The position numbers and the translations under genes were made by a program. A DNA stretch of 64,000 nt from Ryuthela nishihirai (Eukaryota > Arthropoda > Arachnida > Araneae > Heptathelidae): the NCBI GenBank assembly GCA_038380435.1, contig JAWZYU010000121.1:434001-498000 (forward strand), given 5' to 3'. This document shows, piece after piece, positions 45,194 to 56,007 of this stretch. The notes beneath the pieces are model-generated. The model searched no databases, was not told the origin of the DNA, and saw only the letters and a program-made list of their open reading frames with translations. Position 1 is the stretch's first letter. Every line of letters begins with the position of its first letter.

Positions 45194-45445
45194 AATATTC
45201 ATTGCGTTAGTTAGAGGAGATTTTGATCGGCAGCCGGTAGCTCAGTGGTCCAGAGCACCTGACATGTTATCAGGAGGTCATGGGTTCGTATCCCACCTGG
45301 ATCAAGAAAGTTTTTCCTCTAAAATTGAATTGACTTCAAAGTGCCGATTTATTAGGAGATATTTAATATGTCGAGTATATTTCATTGTTAAAAGTGAATG
45401 CACAGTATTCCCTGTTAAGATAGACATCAAACATTAATTAAGAGA
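45194..45445 (+). repeat. tRNA-like repeat C, copy C1 (inverted relative to C3)
   Basis: Contains GCGTTAGTTAGAGGAGAT, then a tRNA-like core at 45234-45305: D-arm GCTCAGTGGTCCAGAGC, anticodon arm CCTGA-CATGTTA-TCAGG, T-arm GGGTTCGTATCCC. The tail follows: TTTTTCCTCTAAAATTGAAT and GACTTCAAAGTGCCGATTTA. The anticodon loop lacks the usual U33 and the acceptor stem does not pair, so it is not a working tRNA gene. Confidence 0.7.
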
Positions 45446-45461
45446 TTCTGAAAAAAATTCA

Positions 45462-45540
45462 TCGTCGCCACGGCGGGAATCGAACCCGCATCTCTCCAGA
45501 TTCATGCCAGAGTGCACTACCATTGCACCACGCATCGGAT
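45462..45540 (-). other. Second tRNA-like sequence (D)
   Basis: Minus strand: acceptor-like CGATGCG/CGTGGCG (two wobbles, one mismatch), D-arm GTGCAATGGTAGTGCAC, weak anticodon stem, perfect T-arm GCGGG-TTCGATT-CCCGC. It is probably a tRNA-derived pseudogene or SINE head inserted between two repeat C units. Confidence 0.5.
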
Positions 45541-45629
45541 ATCACTAGCATACTTGTAAGACATGCTTTCCATCTATATGGCAAATAGAATGCCGCTTGT
45601 GGCTAGATTGCCTGAATAGGAAATATCTT
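45541..45629 (+). repeat. Head piece of a next repeat C unit
   Basis: ATCACTAGCATACTTGTAAG and TTTCCATCTATATGGCAAAT match the minus strand of 63830-63925, so the C array in this region held at least two units. Confidence 0.65.
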
Positions 45630-47835
45630 TCTTCAAAGGAAATCTCTGTCCTAGCCACACACACACTCTTCCTTAATATTTTCTAGATCTAGGCCTGTTT
45701 TTGATAATGCTTTTATTGTCTGTCTGAAGAAGTTTATTGAGAGGTAATGAAATTTTCTATATATGTTTTAGTGTTGATAGGGATAGGATTTTCTGTAGGA
45801 TGGTTTATAACACTATTCCCTAAACTATTATTATTCCTAAGGGCAACATGGCCAAATCTACAGATTTCCACTCTGCACAAGGCTTAGCCAAGGCCACCTT
45901 GATACAACAGAGCTGGACAACCATGAACAAAAGGAGGAAAGAAAGGAATTTCCTGTTTGGATTTTTTTTTCATTTGTAAAGGGTACAAATTTCACTTACC
46001 ATAGCTAAGTCTAGAAAAATAAAATAACCTCTTATATAGTCACATTTTAATATTTAGGTGTGCATGCCTATTTCTTCTCACTCTATATAGATCTTCAAAA
46101 TTCCCAACAGTAATTCCTACATTTTCCTGTTCATCTCATGCCATACATCACCAGTATCTCTGATATAGCTCCAATAATAATTTAAATGAGCCTCCTGCTC
46201 AAGAGTGTGACCATTCAAATTAAATGAACCACAGACTGCCTGACCTGTTTTCATTGATTTAGTTTTTTCTACGTTTACCACCAAACCTACTCTACTAGCA
46301 GTCTCATCAACAGCTCGAATGAAAGAGTTCATCATTTTCCAAAAGGGCCAAATCATCAGCCTACTATAACTCATAATTTTCAGATATGTAGACCATCTAG
46401 CCCTAAAATCTTACCCTTGCAGTGAATTTCACATTACATAATCAATAACCAAACTAAAAAGGAAACGAGACAAAATGCACCCTTGTCGAATATTAGAAGT
46501 AGTGCTAAACCAATTGCTACAAGCCTTACCAACTGTCACACATGACATTGCAGAGAACTTTCATTATGTTAAATAACTTGTCTTGTATGCCATATGATCT
46601 CACAATCAATTGATGACAATCACCAGACTCAAAAGCCTTTTTGAAATTTACAAAGCTAGTAACCACAGGTTTCTAAAACTCTAAACATTTCTCAAGAATC
46701 TGCCTAAGTGAAAATATCTGATCTACACATTCCCTACCACTTCTGAATCCACATTGCTCATCTTGCAATTGCCTCTCAGCCAGATTCTTAAATCTATTAA
46801 GCAAAATTATGCGAAGAACTTTACCTGGAACAGAAAGTAGGGTAATACGCCTATAGTTATCAAAAGAACTGTGATCAAATTAAAAAAAAATATTGTAATA
46901 ATGATTGCTCTAGTGAAATCCTTAGGAACAATGCTTTTATGACAAAAAAAATATTCAAAATTTCATTAGTTATATAGTAACAGAAACATTGACAGCTGTA
47001 AGCATTTAAGTAGTAATTTCATCTACCCCTGGGTATTTATGTAGTTTAAGTTTAGTGATAACGAAAATAACTTTGTACTCTGATATAAGGCAGACATTAA
47101 GCTAATAATGCATCTATCATAATTACAAACAATGGAAGATGAACTAAACACGTGTTTAGAACTTCTCTGAAATGCTCAGTCCACCTAGCCATGATTGAAT
47201 CCTCACCTTCAATAACCTTATCTTAACAACACAAAACCTTAACTATGTGGTTCACCTATCTGCTGTTATGCTGTCTAGGTGCTTCCATGGCTATGCCAGC
47301 TAAAGCACCTCACCAGAGATTCTTATCAGATGCTACCTTATCCTTTATACATTTATTAAGCTCCCTGTAACACTTTCTATTAGGAATAGTAGGGTTCTGA
47401 TTAAGGACATTTGTGCAGTTGTTTCCTTCCAAATAAGCTCCAGTACCTTATCTCTCAAATGATTTTGCCCTCTTCCCCTTTTTATTCAAAATAGTAGTGT
47501 TAGTTTCAAGAAAATCCTTCGTAAAATGACCCCATTCTTCTTCAACTCTAGTAATCAAGTGAGTTTTAGCTATTACTGGGTCTTTCAAAGCTTCAGTGTT
47601 AAAGTTCACTTTTTTTAATCTTAGCAGAACACTTCTTAAGTAAAAGTTCCAACACACTTTTAATAAAGGTAATGGTCAGACTGAATTTCAACTATATACG
47701 CAGGTGCTGAACTGGTAATGGTGTTGAGTGCTATAGATCCCTAGGCCCTTATGAGAGCAGGATTTTTTTTTTTTCATAATAATTATTACTTCAAAAAATG
47801 TCCACAGAATTTGGAAAAACTCATTTTATGCCTCA
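45630..47835 (+). repeat. Third partial copy of the duplicated block
   Basis: Matches 41690-44095 in order, including the non-RTE left segment, the decayed RTE (R5) and the right segment with TTGAGTGCTRTAG and ATGAGAGCAGG near 47730-47765. It is more diverged and lacks the SINE-B and endonuclease parts of block A. Confidence 0.7.
45800..47690 (-). pseudogene. RTE fragment R5, decayed
   Basis: Minus-strand RTE from the same internal 3' breakpoint as R4. Pieces include SFIRAVDETASRVGLVVN (46330 region), NLWLIVRS-like and FKKAF-like remnants (46600-46660), and linker EEEWGHFTKDFLETN (47500). Numerous frameshifts; inactive. Confidence 0.75.
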
Positions 47836-47841
47836 GGACAA

Positions 47842-47895
47842 CCAATTTTTCTGCTGAGGTCCTGCCAACCTCACAGACCTTCTACTATGGCATTA
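47842..47895 (+). mobile_element. SINE-A body fragment
   Basis: TTCTGCTGAGGTCCTGCCAA to CTTCTACTATGGCATTAAA. Only the first part of the body remains. Confidence 0.65.
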
Positions 47896-48195
47896 AATAT
47901 TGAATAAAGTCGACATTCTTGGTATATGCTAAATATTAATCACTTTGTAAGTCGATTTATTTTTAGAGGAAAAATTGTCTTGATCCAGGTGGGATATGAA
48001 CCCACGACCTCCTGATAACATGTCAGGTGCTCTAAACCACTGAGCTACCAGCCACCGATCAAGATTTCGTCTAATTGATGATATGAACATTCTCAACCTG
48101 TAGTACATATTCCATTATGTCACATATAGGTGCTGTTCGAGCGATCTTAGCCACATTACAGCAAATAAATGCCTTAGTTAATCAATTGTATACAT
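47896..48195 (-). repeat. tRNA-like repeat C, copy C2
   Basis: Minus strand: CACCTATATGTGACATAATG head, tRNA-like core at 47985-48062 with perfect T-stem GTGGG/CCCAC and D-arm GCTCAGTGGTTTAGAGC, then CAATTTTTCCTCTAAAAATA tail. The outer words CTTGATC and GATCAAG are complementary. Confidence 0.7.
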
Positions 48196-48202
48196 GTAAA
48201 GT

Positions 48203-49515
48203 GGTAAGCATACCATGACTCTCATAATGACTAAGTTAACCTATCATGGTAAGCTTTGGCTATAACTGGGTCTTTCAGAGCTTCAGTATTAAAAGCAAAT
48301 TTTTTAACCCTAGCACAACACTTTTTAAGTTTAAGTTGCAAGACACTTTTAACTAGGTAATGGTCAGATCCAATTTCAGCTCCCCTATATGCCCTGGTAT
48401 TTCTAACAGAACTAGCCCATTTGCTGTTAATTAATATATAATCAATCATATTCCTATGCAGCCCATCAGGTGAAATCCATGTGTACTTATGTATGTCGCG
48501 GTGTTTGTAATATGTGTTAGTTATTCTGAAACCATTGAGTTTACATACCTGTAGGAGACGTTGCCCATTGCCATTGCAGCTACCAATACCAAAAGGACCA
48601 ATCACCCCTCCCCAAAGGTCAGAGTCAGTACGAACTTTGGCATTGAAGTCACCAAGAACAAGGGTAATATCTCCTTTCTTGACAGAATTCAAAATATCCT
48701 GAAGTTTTTCATAAAACCTATCCTTCTCATCCTCATTAGAATCCTCAGTGGGGGCATAACAGCAGATAACATTCAGGTCTTTAACGCTTGTCTGAAATTT
48801 TGCTGTAAGAAATCTTTCATTAATGCACTCGTATCCTAGAAGAGCATCACTAGCGTGTCTGCTGAGAAGCAGACCCACGTCTTGGTGATGCTTATTGTCG
48901 TCCCTCCCTGAAAAGAGAAATTTTAGATTATTTTTAAGAATCTGACCTTTATCTGTCCATCTGGTCTCTTGCAAGCCGAGAATAGCTAAATTATAATGGT
49001 GGAATTCTTGTGTGAGGACATCGAGAGAAAAAGCTCTGTGCAGAGTCCTCACATTCCAACTACCTATGGAGAGAAAATGGTTAGTAGGATGTTTAAAGAA
49101 ACTATGTTTATTGAGAGAGGGAATGCCGACAATGTCAAACAGCCCCCTAATCGCAGACATGGGGCAAAGACCCGTTCCCCCACCACTAAAGGCTGAAGCC
49201 ATCTACACTGGAAGACTTCCTCCAATGTAGAATTTGACGATGCCAATAGAAGCAAAGAGTTCAGGTGCCTGCGATGACCTCTGCTCAGGATTATCCACCA
49301 GCTCATAAACATATCCTGTGAATCTATTCATTTGGAGCTGTCAACCCACAAGCAAACAGAAAACACAGCGGAAGATTTTCCCTCCACAGAAGCCCACCAT
49401 TGCAGCAAAATCAGGATCCATAATCAAGCTCAAAGCCATATATCTGTCCAGTCCAGTGGGTTTATATGGTCAGCACCAAGACCATGTGTGGTTGACCACT
49501 CCTCAGCAGGGTAGA
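48203..49515 (-). mobile_element. RTE copy R6: leader and intact endonuclease, 3'-truncated
   Basis: Covers the element from its leader (matches R1 3404-3520) to just past the endonuclease, then stops at 48203 where a repeat C copy lies. 49516-49780 may be further 5' UTR but has no second copy to confirm it. Loss of the 3' part is the reverse of normal LINE truncation, so later recombination or deletion is likely. Confidence 0.8.
48231..49202 (-). CDS. AP-type LINE endonuclease, open 323-codon frame (partial RTE ORF)
   Basis: Nicks target DNA to prime reverse transcription in RTE elements. All key motifs are readable: SWNVRTL (residues 48-54), GLQETRW with catalytic Glu (76-82), CCYAPT (147-152), GDFNAKV (184-190), SPDG..NMIDYIL (244-257) and GSDH with the final His (278-281). 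The frame continues into the linker (KKFAFNTEALKDPVIAKAYHD) and ends when the element does. The start is uncertain: the ATG is at a spot where R1 has no Met. Without the RT it cannot be an autonomous element, but the nuclease domain looks undamaged. Confidence 0.85.
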   Translation of the reverse strand: MASAFSGGGTGLCPMSAIRGLFDIVGIPSLNKHSFFKHPTNHFLSIGSWNVRTLHRAFSLDVLTQEFHHYNLAILGLQETRWTDKGQILKNNLKFLFSGRDDNKHHQDVGLLLSRHASDALLGYECINERFLTAKFQTSVKDLNVICCYAPTEDSNEDEKDRFYEKLQDILNSVKKGDITLVLGDFNAKVRTDSDLWGGVIGPFGIGSCNGNGQRLLQVCKLNGFRITNTYYKHRDIHKYTWISPDGLHRNMIDYILINSKWASSVRNTRAYRGAEIGSDHYLVKSVLQLKLKKCCARVKKFAFNTEALKDPVIAKAYHDRLT

Positions 49516-50164
49516 AAAAAAAGAAAAGTAGCCATAGTTGTCCAGATCAGTAGGCCACACTAAACTGGCAGCCCTTCCCTTCCGTTCACTTCCACAAGAG
49601 AGTATCTCTTTTGAAAGGTACTAACGGTCTGCACCACAGAAGGTGGGGTCAGACATTAGGTGCTAGGCCTGGCCGGTTCTATGCATCATCACAGGGGATT
49701 GGCTACCATTTACAGACAGAGCTACAGTACAGAACTTATATACTCCTCCCCCACGAAAAACTATCATATTCACTGGGAAAACCCAACGTTTTAATTTTAT
49801 TGTTTTTCTTTCTTTGTAAATACTAATAAAATATTATTTAAATTTCCAAATCATCTGTTGGTTCGGATTACCACTGTTAAAGAGTGCAAAATTTTGCAAA
49901 ACGATAAATTTCGTTCTCTTTGAAAAGGAACATCCTATATTCTCCATAGGCGATATATGTTCTTCCACTGTTTTGACAGAAATTATTCTTACCGAAAAGG
50001 GCAACGTATGATTTTTCTCATCTTGGAGGCGATCTTTCAAAAAGTATTTTTCCAAAGTATGTGTACGGTACATGAAAATCAATATGGTCCCCTTTCATCT
50101 CTCCCCAGAACTTCCAAGGCCGTAACAACGGTGAGGCAAGTAAAGCATTAGCCTCGGGCACACA
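49516..50164. other. Possible RTE 5' UTR and unclassified sequence
   Basis: 49516-49780 is more GC-balanced than its surroundings and lies where the RTE promoter region would be. After that the sequence is AT-rich. No domain-like ORF. Confidence 0.35.
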
Positions 50165-50235
50165 AGATGAGGGGCGCATAAAAATACAAAATGAGGGGTT
50201 CAGAAAAATACAGATGAGGAGGCTCAGAAAAAGAC
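50165..50235. repeat. Three tandem ~24-bp units
   Basis: Units at 50165-50187, 50188-50211 and 50212-50235 share ATGAGGGG and AAAAATAC words. A poly-C run follows at about 50309-50322. Confidence 0.8.
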
Positions 50236-50464
50236 TGCTATGAAACTATATAGCGGTGCAATTTCTATTCTTGCATCTGACACAAATATAACTAGTTACG
50301 GCTCTGCCCCCCCCCCCCCCCTCACAGCATAGGGTGTGTGTGTGGAGGGAGCAGGTTGATCCATTTGACAGAGCTCCAGACCCAATATTTTATTTTTCCA
50401 ATTTCTACTCCCAAATGCGATTGCATTCAGATTTTCTTCCGTTAACCCCCGTGAGAAGGGGGTC

Positions 50465-50695
50465 ACCGTTGCGCTTCTGAAGATTGCCGTCCGTCAGATG
50501 GGACATTAACCTGTGGGTAAAACGCCATACCCTATATAAGTAAAAGAATGCACTGAAATCTCTTGACGGGAGATTACCATCTGTCTCCTACTAATAGCTG
50601 CCCAGTGGATCTCCTACACCAACTTTCTTTAAGCCCTTTTGACCTGGCCATTTAGCCTGTTGTGTGCAAAAGTGTGCAGCTTAGAGATTAAACCT
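50465..50695 (+). mobile_element. Decayed SINE-B
   Basis: GATTGCCGTCCGTCAGATGG, then degraded GTGCACGTTAAAG (TATAAGTAAAAGAA), TTGACGGGAGATTACCATCT and CTGGCCATTTAGCC. Both ends lost. Confidence 0.75.
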
Positions 50696-50854
50696 AAGAC
50701 TTAACCACCCCCAAGTGCTGAGTAAAATAACTTTGTATCTTTACTATTTACTTGATTCCTAATCAGAGGTACGCGAATTTGCACATCGTACAATCATTTA
50801 TTACGGTATAATAATCTTTCATCCCTGAATTTCCATTATTACTGAAGTGTGCGT

Positions 50855-51045
50855 GGCTAATAACCAACGGGACGTGGGTTCGAATCCCTGATAAGGCATG
50901 GATTTTTCTTTTTCTGTGTTGTCTTTCTACTGATGTTTCGCCTTCATCCCAGTTCTTCTCCAGAGCGTATTATGCGTACTAACAGGCTTCTCTCACATCT
51001 CTATGACAGGCTGCTCTAATAATTTAATATTTTATTTATTTTTAG
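50855..51045 (+). mobile_element. Old SINE-A copy
   Basis: AACGGGACGTGGGTTCGAAT (B box), TAAGGCATGGAT, then a diverged body with TACTAACAGGCTTCTCTCAC and a TTTATTTATTTT end. Confidence 0.65.
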
Positions 51046-52704
51046 TGTGCTATAAATAATACTAACTACCTATGCTTTATCAGAGATTTTTCTTGGAGCA
51101 CGTTTTCGGCATGTTCGCACAAAACTTATGTTATATATAACATATTTCTATAGGCTTTGGTTAGTATTGAAAAAAAAGTGGATTGGTGAAGGAAAAGTGG
51201 GTTGGAACTTTTCGGAATGTCGCCATTTGCAGTAATATATCCATTGTCGATTTAGATAGAGCATTTCATGATGTGAAACGAAAGCATATTCGTAGGTAAA
51301 GTAAAATTTTAGTGTATAGTGTTTCATTGAAGATAAATTAGTCATCATAACACGTGACTCTTTAATTTTACATTTTCCACATAATTCACTCAATATTTAA
51401 AGGGTTATAGAAATTTAAATATTTAACAAGCTCATTGTATCAGAAATCTATTCCAGAAGTACTTTAAAACTATATAATAATTTTTTATAGATCAGATCTA
51501 GAAAAAAAAATATGGGAAGAACAATTCACTGGATCGAACCGGAAAAGAAATAAAAGGTGGAAAATAACTGAATTGGTGTTTCAGTATAAAATTGCCACTC
51601 CGTTGCAGTGGTCTTAAAATTCTTTTGAAAAATCGTGTTGTGTATTTGTTTCATATTATTTTCATCTCCAATCCGGTTACTAACATTCTGAAGATGAGGG
51701 AAAGAGAGACATGCCCTCCCCTCCATCCCAATAATAAATGAAAATGAAGGAAAAATAATTTGAAACAAATATGTAACCAATTTTATCAAATAATTGTTTA
51801 TTTTGGAAGTTTGTATAAATAATTATTGCTATGTTAGTAAAGATTATATAAGTTCCTTACGCATTGCTTCTGTTAAATATTCCAGCATATGCAACTCCTT
51901 AAATAATAAGAGAATATTATTGAAATTTAAGAATTAGCTCCACTAAATGTAGATCTTCATTTTTTTTGTTGTAACATTTTACCATAAAATCTTATATTTT
52001 AAATTAGAAAGCTTCAAAAATGTTAGCATTCTGTTAATAAAATGTGGAAATTCTCTTATATTGTCTAAGCATTATATCTATACGTAGGTACTGAACAGAA
52101 AAAAAGTTTCATGTTATTTGAATATGGAGACATAGTCAGATATCAGTAACTTCTTAAGTAATATTAATATGGACAAAATATGACTAAAGTTATACTTGAG
52201 GTCTCTTTCTAATCTCTTTAAATGTTGAATTATTGACAAATAATTGTTCAGTATCCAAATAATTTTGTAAGCTGGAAAATGTACTCAATTAAAACCTGAA
52301 AAATTAATTCAACATATTAAAATGAAAAAGAAACATTCTGTAAACTTTAATAAAATATATATTTTAGCTGCATATGTAACTATTGAACAATATATGAATT
52401 TTGAATGTTATTTGGTTAACAAGGTAAGAAAATGTTAAATATTCCAGATTCTATAACTCATTAAATATTAAAAATATCAAAAGTAAGTATTTAGGCAGAC
52501 CGCAGTCAGATCTTCAATTGTGATTGCCAATAATCACATTTTTCCATAAAAAGCTCTTTTAAGAAATTGTAGAGTTGTGAATTTGATTCCCTCTTGATCA
52601 AACATTTAACTATTTCAACTGTTTCTACTTTCTGTTGAGAACCTATCAATGCATGAATTTATTATTCAGTCCTAAGACTTTTTGATCTCCCCTTCAAATC
52701 CAAA
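51046..52704. other. Unclassified AT-rich non-coding sequence
   Basis: About 1.66 kb, strongly AT-rich. Frames 51148-51393 and 51526-51789 lack recognisable motifs. No internal repeat or match elsewhere in the window was found. Confidence 0.45.
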
Positions 52705-53090
52705 AGAATTATTCCATTTACATGTTTATTAAGCTCTCTCTAATCCTTTCTATTAGGACTAGTAGTGTATTAAGGACATTCCTGCAGTTCTTTCTTTATG
52801 AAATAAGCTCAAGTACCTATTCACTCAAATAATTCTGTCTCCTCTGCTCTTTTTTGTTAAAAGAGCACCGTTGGCTTACAAAAAGCCTGTTTAAAATGGT
52901 CACATTCTTCCTCAACTTCAGTAGTAAACAAACAATGACTGTCATAATGACTAAGTCATGGTAAGCTTTCAGAATTAAAGGTAAATTTTTAACCTTAGCA
53001 CAACAGTTCTTAAGTTTAAGTTGGAAGACATTTTAAGAAGGCAATGATGAGACAAAATTTCAGCTCCCCTATATGACCTAGTATTATATA
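52705..53090 (-). pseudogene. RTE fragment R7: linker
   Basis: Minus-strand match to the linker between endonuclease and RT (R1 about 2710-3110), with many small deletions. It ends at CCTATATGACCTAGTAT, close to where R2 ends on the same side. A TA-rich run follows at 53090-53122. Confidence 0.75.
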
Positions 53091-53827
53091 TATAAAATAT
53101 TATATATATATATAATTATTTTATCGTAAAATGGGTTCATATGAAACCAACAAACACTACCTCTTTGCAGTCAGTACTTCGGAAAATGATATGTGACGTA
53201 ACTAACTTCTTTCAACTTGTTTCCATATGGAGCTTTTCTAGCGTCCAGAACCCGAGCGTCCTCTAGTCACTGAAAGAGGGAAGTTGCATTTATGAGGAAA
53301 TCCATATTATTCTTACACATTAGGAGGGAAGTTTCCTTGCTCGTTTCATATGCCACTCTTTCGGTTTCATTTTCCCACTTTCCAAAATCCTCCCAATTGC
53401 TGCACACTGCATTTAAAGGCTTCTAGGAAGAGGGAAACAATTTTAATGACTTCAATAAAAGTGCACATAAAAAGATAGCATTAATGTGGGTCTTAGACAC
53501 AGCTATATACGGGTACTAGAGACGGCATCTGCTCTGATTGGCGGGACAGTCATAGGGCCATGTTAAGGGGTGAAGAACCAAAAAACTGCAGTAGCTTTAC
53601 ACAGAGTTTAAAGGCAATACATGTGGCGCAGGAAATCAGCAGATGCCTACATTAATGCACACTGCGACTTTTTTTCGAGTAGCATTAGAAACCAATAATT
53701 ACAGTACTTAAATATTTGTCCGTTTTTAGAAATAGCTATTTTTCCTTATTTTTTAATCGCAAATGATTAAGCTGCTGTTAAAAACGCATCTACATGCGGA
53801 AGCAGTGTTATGAAAATTTGTACTTTC
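53091..53827. other. Unclassified, possibly unique sequence
   Basis: Less AT-biased than its neighbours (for example GGCATCTGCTCTGATTGGCG at 53527). No ORF above 60 codons or repeat match. It could be host intergenic DNA. Confidence 0.35.
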
Positions 53828-53838
53828 ATCTGTCTGAG

Positions 53839-54200
53839 GGGCGGGGGTGGCTCAGTCGGTAGCGCGCCAGGCTCGTAATCTGTAGTTCCCCGGCTCGAGT
53901 CCCAGCTGGGTCAGCGTTGATATTTATCTCCGCAAAATTCCCCCACCCTGCGCACGGTCAGTAGGGGACACCGACGGGCTTGGAAAGGCCGCCGTCCGTC
54001 GGATGGGACGTTAATCCGTTGCCCCGTGTGTGGGAGAGCCATACCCTGTGCACGGGAGGCTACCATCTGTTTCCCAACAACTGTTCCAGTGGGTCCCCTA
54101 CCCCAACATTCTCTGAGCCTTCGGGGTCCACGTGACTGGCCATTTAGCCCATGGTGTGCAAAAAAGTGCCGCTCAGAGGTAAAACAATCCAACCCTACTG
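53839..54200 (+). mobile_element. SINE-B, near full length
   Basis: Flanked by ATCTGTCTGAG at 53828-53838 and 54201-54211. A small deletion removes the GTTAAAGAACACG stretch (GTGCAC joined to GGGAGGC at about 54054). Confidence 0.92.
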
Positions 54201-54211
54201 ATCTGTCTGAG

Positions 54212-54481
54212 TCATCCTTGTGGCTCTGTGGGCCTAACCTATAGCTTTCGATCATGGTTAAATCATTGGATTAAACCGGTTTCAATTGTCTGGAACAGGA
54301 GAGGCCTCTAGCGCCAGCTAATTAGGAATGGCCTGCTAATTTAAACTTTATATTAGACTATAATGCAAAGAATTGAAAAATGGTATGGGCAATCATTTTC
54401 GAATTATTTTTAGTTTTTCTTGATAGAGAAATTTCTTTTTTATTTCATCAGGTCTCGGGTAATGTCGAAACCTTTCGTTCC
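54212..54481. other. Short unclassified segment before block B
   Basis: No recognised feature. The homology to block A begins at 54482. Confidence 0.4.
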
Positions 54482-55225
54482 CAGCAGATCCAGCTTTAGA
54501 TTTCAGCTTAATCTATGCAGAGCGGGCTTACGGAGACATCCTATGGCACAGATCCTACTTCATTCCACTGCAGCAAACGTGTCAAATTTTTTTCAAACAA
54601 ATGCTCTGAAACTTTTGTGAAACGAGTAAGCACTCAAAGTTAATAATATCATTACATATATATATGAATTACAACACACTGGAACTTTAAAATACAAAGT
54701 CATTCTTGCCTGCTTTATAGAATAAAATATATCGAATTTATTTTACAATTTCGAAATTAAATGAAGAAAACAAACTTCCTCAAATTGTCGGAAAGTAAAC
54801 AATTCGCTCGATAAAGAGAACTACGTCCATGAAAACAAAGAATGTGTAGGAAATTTGATGAAAAGAAGGAACAAAACATTACTTCCACTAATAGAACACC
54901 TTTTGCCTGGCCTTGATAAAGAAGTTCGTGATATGTTCCTATAACGTAGCAGACTAAAAGCAGCAGGTTACGACAACACATTTTCCAAAGTTGCAACGAA
55001 GTTATTGTGTTCATTAAACGGAGCCACTGAAACGGAACATTCGAAATAATATAGGAAGTTCCAGTTTTTTAATTTCCAAACAAGTTATCTTATGTTTGAT
55101 ACGAAACTATATTAGGATGGATTAATTTGATGGTGCATTATGGAACTAGAGTGTATGTGACCTGTAACGATCCTGTAACTCGGTGATACCATAAGGTAGA
55201 AGGTAAGTTTTAATAAACTTTAACC

Positions 55226-55277
55226 TATGTGGCAAGCAGCTGCTTGAGGGGGTATTTATTTTTTATTTTTTTTTAAA
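55226..55277 (+). mobile_element. Extremely 5'-truncated SINE-A, private to block B
   Basis: CTATGTGGCAAGCAGCTGCT to GGGGGTATTTATTTTTTATT sits inside sequence that is continuous in block A (about 32650). Only the last 40 bp of body plus tail were inserted. Confidence 0.8.
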
Positions 55278-56007
55278 TCTCATATTTGAAATACAAAATC
55301 TTCGAAATGTGTACACTACTTGTGCTGCCATCTAATGAAAACATAATGAACTAGATTTGACAACTAACTGCGATCTTTATGTTAACGATCAGTTAATTTT
55401 CTGCCCAAAATACTAGAACTGAAACCCAATTCAACTAAAAATTTCGTCATTTAATGAACAAGAAGTATGGAAAAGTCGCAATAAATATAAATGATTATTA
55501 TTTTTTAAAAGTATATACTTTGGCCCGATACTGCAGTTCTCCCAAAACTTTATTGGGTAATAAAACTAAGAAATAACTTTGCAGAAATTGAAAATTCCAG
55601 AGATGAAAACGTTAAAGCTTTAATGGTTCTTTTCAATTATAATTCCAAACTTTAATAAACATGGATGAAATCATGGACCAGAAAATTTATTAATTTCTTT
55701 TTTGACAATTCTAAGCAAAATTCTCATTTATACGGACCATTTTTTGTTTTTTGAGGAGAGCAAGATTTATTTAAAAACATATTCTGGCAATATTTTTTCA
55801 ATACTACCATTTGTGCCTTAATCATTTATTAAAATTGTTAATTTTATGCTGTTGCATGCAAATTCTTACTTCAAAATGTAGTAAATATGCTAAAAAGCTG
55901 GAAAATATAACAAATGATATGATCCATTAATTTTATTTAAATGCAAGATATTATTGAAAAAATAGAATTCAAGAAAACATTCCTAATTTTTCAGTGGCTT
56001 ACAATAA

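Noticed and set aside
45234..45305. A functional tRNA gene
   Set aside because: No paired acceptor stem and no U33; repeated in tandem with non-tRNA sequence.
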